Of a stretch of DNA of 17,041 nt, positions 6,352-13,475 are shown one piece after another. Within the stretch, counting starts at the first letter, position 1, and every line of letters begins with the position of its first letter. The notes beneath the pieces are model-generated. The model had not been told where the DNA came from. It worked only from the letters and a program-made list of their open reading frames with translations, and searched no databases. The translations under genes and the position numbers were made by a program. This DNA comes from Nitrospinota bacterium (GTDB lineage: Bacteria > JADFOP01): NCBI GenBank assembly GCA_022562795.1, contig JADFOP010000045.1, forward strand, positions 1 through 17,041. Reading direction: 5' to 3'.

Positions 6352-6374
6352 TTTATACCCCGCTAGGGTATAAA
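6352..6374. promoter_or_regulatory. probable CsoR operator palindrome
   Basis: TTTATACCC (6352-6360) and GGGTATAAA (6366-6374) are perfect 9-bp inverted arms around CGCTA. An AT-flanked run of C facing a run of G (TATACCC...GGGTATA) is the known style of CsoR operators. It begins 3 nt after the -10 box and covers the expected start of transcription, so a bound repressor would block the promoter. Confidence 0.8.
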
Positions 6375-6376
6375 TA

Positions 6377-6405
6377 AATATACGCCCTTTAGGAGAGGAT
6401 GTCAA
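6377..6405 (-). promoter_or_regulatory. sigma70 promoter of the csoR operon
   Basis: On the minus strand, TTGACA (6405-6400) is separated by exactly 17 nt from TATATT (6382-6377). Transcription should start near 6370, inside the palindrome at 6352-6374, giving a leader of about 48 nt before csoR. It is the best promoter match I found in the window. Confidence 0.8.
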
Positions 6406-6798
6406 CAGAAAAATCTAGACCGCAACCACGCATGCAGATGCACTGGCAATCCCTTAAATTGTCTTTAAGTATCAAATAGTTAAGCAGAGCTATAGAATGT
6501 CAGCATTTGGCTGGTGTCATTGACAAAGTCTAGCGGACCAACATTTGGATGGGAAGGCTACGAGTAAATTGTAATAGGGGTATTGGGTATTTAGTCTATT
6601 CAACCGAGCTCCTTAAAGCCCTATCCTATAGATAAGTGGTTTGGCAGTATCTCCTAGCTATGGCCGCGGCTAGGGATTTGGTCCTTTGGGGAAATTGGAG
6701 AGATGGATCACACCCAGACCGCTATTGGGGCCATCGCCCTCCTCGCTCTTCTTCGAGTGAGCCTCGCCGCCCGCTGCAGAAGCTTTACTTCGAATCGG
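6406..6798. other. AT-richer intergenic stretch without a gene
   Basis: About 390 nt between the csoR promoter and the hairpin closing the radical SAM operon. It is visibly less GC-rich than its surroundings. Both strands hold only short frames with no recognisable protein. The only structure I saw is CCTAGC (6653-6658) facing GCTAGG (6669-6674). No transposon ends or RNA gene could be identified. Confidence 0.5.
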
Positions 6799-6817
6799 GG
6801 AGGGACGCCGTCCCTCC
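6799..6817 (-). terminator. strong GC-rich hairpin after the radical SAM operon
   Basis: GGAGGGAC (6799-6806) and GTCCCTCC (6810-6817) make a perfect 8-bp stem with a 3-nt loop, 14 nt past the stop codon at 6832. No run of T follows on the minus strand, so it is not a textbook intrinsic terminator. It may be a 3' stabilising structure or work with Rho. Confidence 0.5.
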
Positions 6818-6831
6818 TTAGGCTTCTAGCG

Positions 6832-7584
6832 TCACGGCTCGTTTTGAAAGCAGACGGTGCATTGGGGGGTCTCGACCATGTCGGGACGCCGCGCCGCCAC
6901 CTCTTCAAGCGAATCGGTGTTTAGGTTGCCGAGCTTGTGGGGGGCAATTTTTGTGAGCGGGGGACAGGTGTATATGCTCCCGTCCATCCAGAGGCTTAGG
7001 GAGTTGGAGCCGTCGCAGCCGGCAAACATCCTGCCGACCGGCGGCATCTCCTTGGTCACCTTCTTTCCCCTGAGCGTGGGAAATAGCCCCAGGTTCTTGT
7101 CGCCGCTTCCGTCCATTGCGACGAGCGACGTGGTGAATCCCCGGGCCTTGAGCTCCTTCAAGGTCGCCAAGGGGAAGAGCATCTCCGGATCCTCGGGGAG
7201 CATCTCTTTATAGGAATCGGCGTGGTAGCCGGTCCAGCTTACACGAACCTCCATCCGGTCTTTGTCCGCAATAGCCTCCAGCCGGTCCATTGCCTCCTCG
7301 TCGAAGAGCGTGCCGTTGGTGAAGAAGACCACCTCTCCCAGGCCCTGGAGGAACTCCACGATTTCGAAGAACTCGGGGTGCATGGTCGGCTCCCCGCCAG
7401 TTACGTAAAACCGCTCCACACCGAGCGCGAGGGCCTCCTTTGCGATGCGCTGGATGTCGGCTAGCTTGAGAATTGGGGCCTTCACCTTCGGGCCCGAGTT
7501 AGTTAAGCAGTGCGCGCACTCGAGGTTACACTGTTGGTTAATTGTGAACCAGAAGGCTTGAAGCGGTTGTTTGACCGATCCCAT
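6832..7584 (-). CDS. radical SAM protein with short SPASM/twitch-like end
   Basis: A 250-aa radical SAM enzyme. CNLECAHC (Cys19, 23, 26) binds the SAM-cleaving [4Fe-4S] cluster, and GGEP (63-66) is the usual SAM-contact motif. Cys190, Cys207 (SIYTCPPL) and CTVC (242-245) could hold one auxiliary cluster; LGNLNTDSLEEV resembles the loop before the last cysteines of SPASM/twitch proteins. The substrate is unknown. An in-frame TTG at 7587 is possible, but the ATG at 7584 is chosen because GAGGAGG sits 7 nt before it. The ATG shares one base with the upstream stop (TGATG), so translation is coupled to the CesA-like glycosyltransferase. It is the last gene of the operon. Confidence 0.85.
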   Translation of the reverse strand: MGSVKQPLQAFWFTINQQCNLECAHCLTNSGPKVKAPILKLADIQRIAKEALALGVERFYVTGGEPTMHPEFFEIVEFLQGLGEVVFFTNGTLFDEEAMDRLEAIADKDRMEVRVSWTGYHADSYKEMLPEDPEMLFPLATLKELKARGFTTSLVAMDGSGDKNLGLFPTLRGKKVTKEMPPVGRMFAGCDGSNSLSLWMDGSIYTCPPLTKIAPHKLGNLNTDSLEEVAARRPDMVETPQCTVCFQNEP

Positions 7585-9197
7585 CAAAGAACCTCCTCTA
7601 CGGGCAGGGAAGCAGAGCCGGTCGCCACGGAGGGCTCCTCCGCAGCCGCCTCCAGGCCGACCCCTGCCTGGCCGGGGCCTTGTCGGGCGGCAGCGTTCTG
7701 TTCCCTGCGCTGGTTAATTCCTAGTAGGGCTACGTAGAAAAAGCCGGATGCGTATATTACCATAAAGGGCCACACAAATAGTTTCCAATGAATGACGAAA
7801 AGCCCCAGGGCCAAGAGGCTGTAAAACCCCAGGAATAGCTCGGCGACGGCCGTCCGGTCGAAGGCGGTGGCGTACCGCTTGCCCGCCCAAGCATCCCCCC
7901 TGCGCTCGACCTTGAACTTAGGCGTACGGACGAACTCCGAAGAGTGACCAACGAGGGCTTCCAGGACGGCACGGCTGTTGCTGAGCGCGATGCCCGTCCC
8001 CAGGCAGACCAGCAGCGGGAGGTAGCGCCACCGGGCCCGGCCCTCGGGGCCGAACTGGCCCAGGGCGTAGAAGTAGAGGGAAGACGGCCCGAAGCTGGCC
8101 AGGGCGAGCAGTGTCACAGTCACCAGTAGGGGCGCCCAGGAGGAGAAGTAAAAACCTCGTGCCAGCAGGGGCACGGAGAGGATCACCACTGAGAGCATGA
8201 GGGGGTGGACCATGTAGTGGGTCAGGTGAAGGGTTGCCTGCACCTTGGTGAAAAGGGGCAAGTGGGAGCGCCAAATCTTCGGCAGTAGGAGCTTGGCCGT
8301 CTGGATGGAGCCCTTGGCCCACCGTCGCTGTTGGGTTTTGAACCCTTGAAGCTGTACGGGGAGCTCGGCGGGACAGACGACCTCCGGGAGGTAGAGCATC
8401 TTCCAACCCTTGAGCTGGGCCCGGTAGCTCAAATCGAGGTCTTCAGTCAGGGTGCGGTCCAACCAGCCCCCAGCTTCCTCGATGGCCCTCGCTCTCCAGA
8501 TGCCCGCCGTTCCGTTGAAGTTCATCAGCAATCCCGACCAGGCCCGCGCCCCCTGCTCGACGCCGAAGTGGCCGTCTATGCCTATGGCCTGAGCCTGGGT
8601 CAGGAGCGAGTAGTCGCGGTTGATATGGCCCCAGCGGGTCTGAATCATGCCGACACACTCGTCTTCGAAAAAGGGAACGGTGCGGAGGAGAAAATCCTTC
8701 GGAATCGTGAAGTCGGCGTCAAAGATGGCGACAAACTCTCCCCTGGCTACCCGGAGCCCCTCTTTTAGGGCCCCCGCTTTATAGCCAACCCGGTTGGTCC
8801 GGTGGATGTGGTGGATTTCAAGGCCCTCAGAACGATAGCGGTCTACGAGGGCAGCAACGATCGGGGTGGTCTCGTCGGTCGAGTCGTCGAGCACCTGGAT
8901 CTCCAGCAGGTGGCGCGGGTAATCGAGAGCGGCCACGTTCATTATGAGGCGCTCCACGACGTACTGCTCGTTGTAGATGGGAAGCTGGACCGTTACCGTC
9001 GGCAACCAGCTTTCGGCGGAGCCCCTGCTCCAGAAGGCCTCCGTGGTAGCCCTCGCTTGAGCGGTCCACGCCTCCCGGTGCCGCCTGTGTAACATCATCA
9101 GGACGTAGCAATTGACCCCGTAGCTAAAGAGCCCTACCAGGGAGGCAAGATAGACCACCATCAAAACGGTATCCCACACTGTCAACGGGGCGCTCAC
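7584..9197 (-). CDS. processive GT2 glycosyltransferase (CesA/CslA-like)
   Basis: A 537-aa membrane glycosyltransferase. One N-terminal helix (about 8-36) is followed by a cytoplasmic GT-A domain with the full motif set of cellulose-synthase-like enzymes: DDSTD (104-108), DAD (160-162), TED (251-253) and QQRRW (289-293). At least four C-terminal helices follow (between about 310 and 480). The QxxRW motif indicates processive chain synthesis from a nucleotide sugar. The arrangement resembles bacterial CslA/glucan-mannan synthases more than the larger BcsA, and no PilZ domain is present. The hydrophilic tail after about 487 is Ala/Glu-rich and probably unstructured. The GTG start overlaps the upstream stop by 4 nt (GTGA). 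Sugar and linkage cannot be read from sequence. Confidence 0.88.
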   Translation of the reverse strand: MSAPLTVWDTVLMVVYLASLVGLFSYGVNCYVLMMLHRRHREAWTAQARATTEAFWSRGSAESWLPTVTVQLPIYNEQYVVERLIMNVAALDYPRHLLEIQVLDDSTDETTPIVAALVDRYRSEGLEIHHIHRTNRVGYKAGALKEGLRVARGEFVAIFDADFTIPKDFLLRTVPFFEDECVGMIQTRWGHINRDYSLLTQAQAIGIDGHFGVEQGARAWSGLLMNFNGTAGIWRARAIEEAGGWLDRTLTEDLDLSYRAQLKGWKMLYLPEVVCPAELPVQLQGFKTQQRRWAKGSIQTAKLLLPKIWRSHLPLFTKVQATLHLTHYMVHPLMLSVVILSVPLLARGFYFSSWAPLLVTVTLLALASFGPSSLYFYALGQFGPEGRARWRYLPLLVCLGTGIALSNSRAVLEALVGHSSEFVRTPKFKVERRGDAWAGKRYATAFDRTAVAELFLGFYSLLALGLFVIHWKLFVWPFMVIYASGFFYVALLGINQRREQNAAARQGPGQAGVGLEAAAEEPSVATGSASLPVEEVL

Positions 9198-10612
9198 GAG
9201 GGGCTCTCCCTATACACGGGGGAGCGGAACCCGGTCGGGGCCATTAGAGCCGATCGACTATGGTCCCACTGCCGCCCCAAGCTCCGGCGACGCATGAGCT
9301 CCCATGTCAAAAGGGCGAGGATGGGGAGAAATTCCACCAGACGCACGACCATGGGCAGGACCTCTGGCCTCTGGGCGTACTTCAGATACGAAAGGGTAAG
9401 TGCCCAGCTCGCTGCGAAGAGGGTAACAGACGGTGAGATAGTTCCCAGGACGAGAAGCCAGAGGAGATACCATGGGTGGAGTGCGGGCGTCACGACGAAC
9501 AGGGCGAACCCTCCAAGGAGGAGCCCCCGCTTGGCGGCTTGGTCCACCGTTCCATCGTCCCGTCGGGAGATAAGCCACGCCAGCCCCGCCAAGCCGAGAG
9601 ACGCCGCCGCCAGATATATTAGGTTGAACTGCTCCCCGCCCCCTCCCGATAGAGATCGGGCGAAAAGGCGCACCCCCTGGTTGAACTCCTCATATTGATT
9701 GAAGAGGTAGGTGGGCAGGAAGCCGAGCACCGTCGAGCCGAGGCCGATGTAGGGTAGGTAGCCGAGCCCGACCACCGCCGCCCAGGTCAGGGGCATCCGG
9801 CGGTCTCCTCGCCTGTAAAAGGCCAGCACGAGGAGGGCGGGGTAGAGTTTTGTCAGGGTGGCGAGGCCAATGAGGGCTCCGACCAGAGACCGTCTTCCGG
9901 CCCGGTGGGCCAGGAAGGCTCCCACCAAGAAGGGCAGGTAGAGCGGGTCGAGGTGACCGCTGTGGGCCACCTCTACAATTACGAGGGGGTTCCACGCGTA
10001 GAGGACGACCCGATGGAGCGGGACCCCCATCTGTCCCAAGAGGACCATCAGGAGACCGATGGTCGTCAGGTCCGCCATTACCATCATCGCCTTCGTGCCG
10101 GTTACGCTATCGCCGACGAGCTTGTAGATGAGCCGAAAGCCGGCCTGAGCGCCTGGCGGGTAGATGGTCCGGGCTCCCTTGCGATTGATATGGGGGTAGA
10201 TGGTCTTGTCCCGAAGCTCCGCGAGGGCCGGGTCGCCGGGGGGATGGGCCCACGGGCTCAGCCCGTGGGCCTGAACCCGGCCGTCCCAGATGTAGCGGTA
10301 CATGTCACTGGAGAGGGAGGGTGGAGAAGCCACCAGGACCATCCGAAAGAGGACGGCCATGCAGAATAGAAGGACCAGGAGACCGGGGGTGTCTTCCATG
10401 CGCCAAAGCAACGCCACGGCCGCCCCGTAGAGAAGGAAGAGGATGGAAGAGACCATGACGAAGGCGCTGAAGGGCGAGGCCACGCCCAGGCTGGCCGCCA
10501 CACCGGGCAAGCCCTCTCCCAGCCCAATCCAGCCGTAGAGCCCAATGCTCACGAGCCCCAGCCCAACGATGGGCAGGCCGGGTTTCAACCAGCGGGTCTC
10601 TCGAACGCTCAT
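9194..10612 (-). CDS. GT87/DUF2029-like integral membrane glycosyltransferase
   Basis: A 472-aa protein with about ten to twelve hydrophobic helices. The first outer loop carries SSDMYRYIWDGRVQAHGLSPW (residues 101-121), matching the acidic catalytic loop of GT-C enzymes of the GT87/polyprenyl-phosphate mannosyltransferase type. A TIYPPGAQ segment (149-156) and NPLVIVEVAHSGHLDPL also fit that group. Such enzymes transfer a sugar from a polyprenyl-phosphate donor on the outer membrane face. This pairs naturally with the DPM1-like synthase at the head of the operon. The ATG at 10612 overlaps the upstream stop (ATGA) and has GGAGG 4-5 nt before it; the frame opens further upstream, but that would overlap the preceding gene. 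Confidence 0.85.
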   Translation of the reverse strand: MSVRETRWLKPGLPIVGLGLVSIGLYGWIGLGEGLPGVAASLGVASPFSAFVMVSSILFLLYGAAVALLWRMEDTPGLLVLLFCMAVLFRMVLVASPPSLSSDMYRYIWDGRVQAHGLSPWAHPPGDPALAELRDKTIYPHINRKGARTIYPPGAQAGFRLIYKLVGDSVTGTKAMMVMADLTTIGLLMVLLGQMGVPLHRVVLYAWNPLVIVEVAHSGHLDPLYLPFLVGAFLAHRAGRRSLVGALIGLATLTKLYPALLVLAFYRRGDRRMPLTWAAVVGLGYLPYIGLGSTVLGFLPTYLFNQYEEFNQGVRLFARSLSGGGGEQFNLIYLAAASLGLAGLAWLISRRDDGTVDQAAKRGLLLGGFALFVVTPALHPWYLLWLLVLGTISPSVTLFAASWALTLSYLKYAQRPEVLPMVVRLVEFLPILALLTWELMRRRSLGRQWDHSRSALMAPTGFRSPVYRESPS

Positions 10613-11325
10613 AGGGCCTCCAGCCTCCCTTCGGCGCGAAACTGCTGGAGGCAGGCCCACGTGGTGGGCGCGAGCCCGTCCGACCCCACCTCTTCGAGCT
10701 CGTTGCAGAGACGGCGCAAGTCTTCCCGGTCGTCCACGTCGTACCAGGGCTCAAGGAGCGCCGGGCGGAGGCGCGCCTCGGCGGCTCGCTTAAGCGTCGT
10801 TGGGAGTACCTCCGGCGTGCTCCACGGAATGTCGTCAAATAGGTGTTTTTGAGGCTTGGTGAGCCCGATGAGATAGTAGCCCCCATCGTCGGCTGGCCCC
10901 AACACTACGTCGACGCCGGGCTCCTCCAGCCGGGCGAAAGCGTCGGCCACCAGGCCCATAGGGAGTGTGGGGCTGTCGCTGTTGACGGCCAGCGCAAACT
11001 CAAGGCCTTCGGAGAGAAGGAGGAAGTGGAAGATGTTGTAGAGCCGCTCCCCAAGGTGGGCGCCCCGTTGCGGTATTAAGGGGCAACCTTCGGGCAGCAA
11101 CCCGCGAAGCCGCTCGCCCTCGCCCGCGGGCGTGTATGCCACCCGGCAGAGGCCGGGGAAGGCGGCCTCGACGGCCTCGACCATGTCTATAAGAAAGCAG
11201 GCGTAGAGCCGGGCTGAGGATTCCTCGTCCAAGAGCGGGAGCAGGCGGGTTTTCACCTGGCCCGGGATAGGGACCTTGGCCATGAGCACACACGCTCTAC
11301 GGCTCCCCCCAAGAGGGTTATCCAT
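10609..11325 (-). CDS. DUF2064 transferase (rSAM/selenodomain-associated type 1)
   Basis: A 238-aa soluble protein with a nucleotidyltransferase-like GT-A fold. Motifs are MAKVPIPGQVKTRL (15-28), the metal-site-like NSDSPTLP (115-122) and GPADDGGYYLIGL (143-155). These match the DUF2064/TIGR04282 family, named rSAM/selenodomain-associated transferase 1 for its habit of occurring near radical SAM and selenium-related genes. Its reaction is not established; a role in activating or transferring a sugar nucleotide is inferred. The ATG at 11325 is preferred to a TTG at 11349 although neither has a strong ribosome-binding site; it starts 68 nt after the upstream stop, the widest gap in the operon. 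Its TGA overlaps the next ATG. Confidence 0.85.
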   Translation of the reverse strand: MDNPLGGSRRACVLMAKVPIPGQVKTRLLPLLDEESSARLYACFLIDMVEAVEAAFPGLCRVAYTPAGEGERLRGLLPEGCPLIPQRGAHLGERLYNIFHFLLLSEGLEFALAVNSDSPTLPMGLVADAFARLEEPGVDVVLGPADDGGYYLIGLTKPQKHLFDDIPWSTPEVLPTTLKRAAEARLRPALLEPWYDVDDREDLRRLCNELEEVGSDGLAPTTWACLQQFRAEGRLEAL

Positions 11326-11393
11326 CGGATGCTTTCCCGTAGTCGTCAAGAGGTCTCTGGCTCCCTCGTCGGCGGCGTATCAGCAGCCGATCC

Positions 11394-12419
11394 TTAAAGG
11401 CTCCACTCCACACCGCAGCCCTGGCACGGGGTGGCCGGCTCGGCGCTCATAAGCTGGCTGCGGAACGTCTGGTAGCGCTCGCCGTGCCATATCTCCTCGA
11501 GCGACTGCTCCCGTACGTTGCCCAAGATAATGCTCGGATACTCGTGGAGGGCGACGGCAAACGGGGCGATGCAGCACGGCAAAATATTTCCGTTTGCGGT
11601 CATGTACATGAGGGTGAAGGGCCGCCGGCAGGCCTGCCAGGGGTGAGAGTCATTGGCGCCCTCGATGCTATGCCGGGGGTCGGTGGCCCCGGAGGCTTGA
11701 AAGGCGATTCCGTGTTTGCGGCTAAGCTCTTCGCAGAACCTGAGCAACTCATCCACCTCTCTTTCGTCGGAGCCATGAAGCGAATTGTTCCGGCTCATGA
11801 CACTTCCCTCGGGTCCGCCGTCGGCGTAGACGAGCCTTTGCAAGTAGACCTCATCGGCCCCCACCTCCTCGGCGATACTGAAAAAGGCGGGCATTTCGTG
11901 GATGTTCTCCTTGAGCCCGACCAGCCAGAGCGAGACGCGGGGCAACGAGACCCCGAGGCGCTGCTTGAGCTGGTGGAGCTCCTTTAAGTTCGCAATCAAG
12001 TTGGGGAGCATCGGGAGGCCCCGGATCTGCTCGTACTTTTTCTCGGTCGCGGCGTCCATGGAGACCCGTAGCTCATCCAGTCCCGACTCGATGAGGCTCT
12101 TCTGCCAATCGGGAGTCAAAATGGTTGCGTTGGTGTTGAACAGGACGTAGGTGCCGCGGGCCTTGAGATAGGTGACCATGCGCGGCAGGTCCCGGTTGAG
12201 CATCGGCTCCCCAATGCCGTGGAGGACTGCCCGCTCGAGCGACGAGAGTTGGTCAACCACTTCCCGAAACTCCTCGAAAGTGAGGTCGTGGGCATCCTCC
12301 CTAGTCTCGAAGGTCCTTATGCAGGTCACACATTTTAAATTGCACCGGTTCGTCACCTCGATGTAGAGGCAGGTCGGGGGTATAGGCAGAAGGTTCCTTC
12401 CCTGCGAGGTGGCGGTCAT
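11394..12419 (-). CDS. radical SAM/SPASM domain protein
   Basis: A 341-aa radical SAM enzyme with CNLKCVTC (Cys26, 30, 33) and GIGEP (68-72, in the place of GGEP). Its C-terminal SPASM-like part has Cys264, the pair CC (282-283), LGNVREQSLEEIWHG and CQGC (332-335), enough to ligate an auxiliary [4Fe-4S] cluster. SPASM proteins modify peptides, proteins, or in some cases sugars and other small molecules. No precursor-peptide gene is visible nearby, while the flanking genes are glycosyltransferases, so a glycan or carrier-lipid substrate seems more likely (inference). It starts 7 nt after the upstream GT2 stop codon, with GAGAG close upstream and GGAGG 13 nt upstream of the ATG. Confidence 0.87.
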   Translation of the reverse strand: MTATSQGRNLLPIPPTCLYIEVTNRCNLKCVTCIRTFETREDAHDLTFEEFREVVDQLSSLERAVLHGIGEPMLNRDLPRMVTYLKARGTYVLFNTNATILTPDWQKSLIESGLDELRVSMDAATEKKYEQIRGLPMLPNLIANLKELHQLKQRLGVSLPRVSLWLVGLKENIHEMPAFFSIAEEVGADEVYLQRLVYADGGPEGSVMSRNNSLHGSDEREVDELLRFCEELSRKHGIAFQASGATDPRHSIEGANDSHPWQACRRPFTLMYMTANGNILPCCIAPFAVALHEYPSIILGNVREQSLEEIWHGERYQTFRSQLMSAEPATPCQGCGVEWSL

Positions 12420-12426
12420 CGCTCTC

Positions 12427-13140
12427 TCAATTCCTCCAGGCGTGCCTGAGGGTGGTCGTCAGCATGTACCAGGCCGCCAGGATGGTCCCCCTGACGGTTC
12501 CCGCCACCTTGCTCGTCCCCCCTCGGCGTCGCCGGTATCGGATGGGCACCTCGTGGATGCGGTAGCCGTGCTTGGCCGCCTTTACCACCATCTCCACCGG
12601 CCAGCCGTACGTTCGCTCGGCCATGCCCAGCCTCTCCAAGTCTTTGCGGGCGATGGCCCGCAGGGATGGGATGTCCGTGAGCTGGAGGCCGTAGAGGGCG
12701 CGGATCAGCCTGGTTACGACCCAGTTGCCGAGCCGGGCCTGAGGCGTTAGGGCCCCGGCTTCGCTCCCATGGGCGATACGGGCCCCGAGCACGAGATCGG
12801 CCGTTCCGTTATGGAGAGGATCGAGGATCCGGTAGGCCTCGGCGGGGTCGTCGCTCCCATCTCCGTCGAGAAAGAGCACCACATCGGCTTCCTGAGCAGC
12901 CTGGAGGCCGGCCCAGCATGCGGCGCCGTATCCACGCCGGGGCTCGCCCACCACCCGTGCACCGGCCTGGCGGGCGCGCCCGGCGGTCTCATCGTCAGAC
13001 CCGTTGTCCACCACTACGACATCGCTCAAGCCTGCTTGCATGAGTCCCTCCACGACGGGGCCGATGGCCTCCTCCTCGTTGAGGGCGGGGATGATGGCCG
13101 TCACCCGGAGTCGGCGAGGGCCTGCCTGTGGAATGTCCAT
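12427..13140 (-). CDS. GT2 glycosyltransferase, polyprenyl-phosphate-sugar synthase-like
   Basis: A 237-aa GT-A fold glycosyltransferase: IIPALNEEEAIG near the N-terminus, VVDNGSDD (44-50), EPRRGYGAAC (66-75), the metal-binding DGDGSDD (92-98), then DIPSLRAI, YGWPVEM and RRRRGGTSKVAGTVRG. This is the pattern of DPM1/GT2 enzymes that load a sugar from a nucleotide donor onto polyprenyl phosphate. It lacks the long C-terminal membrane domain of GtrB-like proteins. As the first gene of the operon it would supply the donor for the GT87-like enzyme. Start ATG 13140 has no good Shine-Dalgarno sequence (only GGCTGAGCT upstream), unlike the downstream genes. Confidence 0.87.
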   Translation of the reverse strand: MDIPQAGPRRLRVTAIIPALNEEEAIGPVVEGLMQAGLSDVVVVDNGSDDETAGRARQAGARVVGEPRRGYGAACWAGLQAAQEADVVLFLDGDGSDDPAEAYRILDPLHNGTADLVLGARIAHGSEAGALTPQARLGNWVVTRLIRALYGLQLTDIPSLRAIARKDLERLGMAERTYGWPVEMVVKAAKHGYRIHEVPIRYRRRRGGTSKVAGTVRGTILAAWYMLTTTLRHAWRN

Positions 13141-13214
13141 AGCTCAGCCGGGGGTGTCCGTCCGCTCGCTGGGTTCTATCCGGGCTCGATCGGGCTTTCC
13201 TACTAAACTTGATA

Positions 13215-13234
13215 TTTGGTAATCATATTCCAAA
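13215..13234. promoter_or_regulatory. inverted repeat with a TATGAT -10-like core
   Basis: TTTGG-T-AAT-CAT-ATT-CCAAA is an inverted repeat with one unpaired base, 75 nt upstream of the GT2 gene. On the minus strand its centre reads TATGAT, close to a -10 box, but no good -35 is seen at 16-18 nt. It could be an operator over a promoter of the glycosyltransferase operon. Confidence 0.35.
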
Positions 13235-13236
13235 TT

Positions 13237-13255
13237 GGGCCGCGATACGAGGCCC
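13237..13255. repeat. GGGCC/GGCCC inverted repeat
   Basis: GGGCC (13237-13241) and GGCCC (13251-13255) pair around a 9-nt loop, directly beside the TTTGG inverted repeat. There is no T run on either side, so a terminator is unlikely. Confidence 0.3.
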
Positions 13256-13261
13256 GGCCAC

Positions 13262-13320
13262 TATTTTTTCCGCGATTTTCCGCGATTTTCCGCGTAACGG
13301 TTTTTTCCGCTTTTTCGGAT
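13262..13320. repeat. 10-bp tandem repeat with phased T tracts
   Basis: CGCGATTTTC occurs exactly twice (13271-13280, 13281-13290), flanked by related TTTTTTC and CGCG sequence. T tracts of 4-6 nt are centred near 13266, 13277, 13287, 13303 and 13313, roughly helically phased. Such phasing bends DNA and is common upstream of promoters. It lies in the middle of the divergent region between the GT2 operon and the DoxX-like gene. Confidence 0.6.
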
Positions 13321-13475
13321 AACATAAAGTATTATAGTAGATGGGTCTCCCCGACGTACCTTGCCGCGGCCTTCCCGTTGGAATAAATGGAGCCCTGCCG
13401 CCGTTTGGTGGGAAGAGGGCCTCACAATGAGAGCCCCGGGCGTATCGAAGTCCGCGCAACCTAAGGAGGTGCCGC

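Noticed and set aside
6520-6620. TTGACA at 6520-6525 on the plus strand and a possible TTG-started 28-aa frame on the minus strand in the gap
   Set aside because: The plus-strand element has no -10 at a usable spacing and no gene downstream; the small frame has no recognisable features.
6703-6924. A plus-strand frame starting MDHTQTAIGAIALLALL that looks like a signal peptide
   Set aside because: Its ribosome-binding site is too close to the ATG and the frame runs antisense into the radical SAM gene; the coding evidence is on the other strand.
11394-12419. A RiPP (modified peptide) pathway built around the SPASM radical SAM protein
   Set aside because: No short precursor gene, leader motif, peptidase or peptide exporter is visible; the neighbours are glycosyltransferases.
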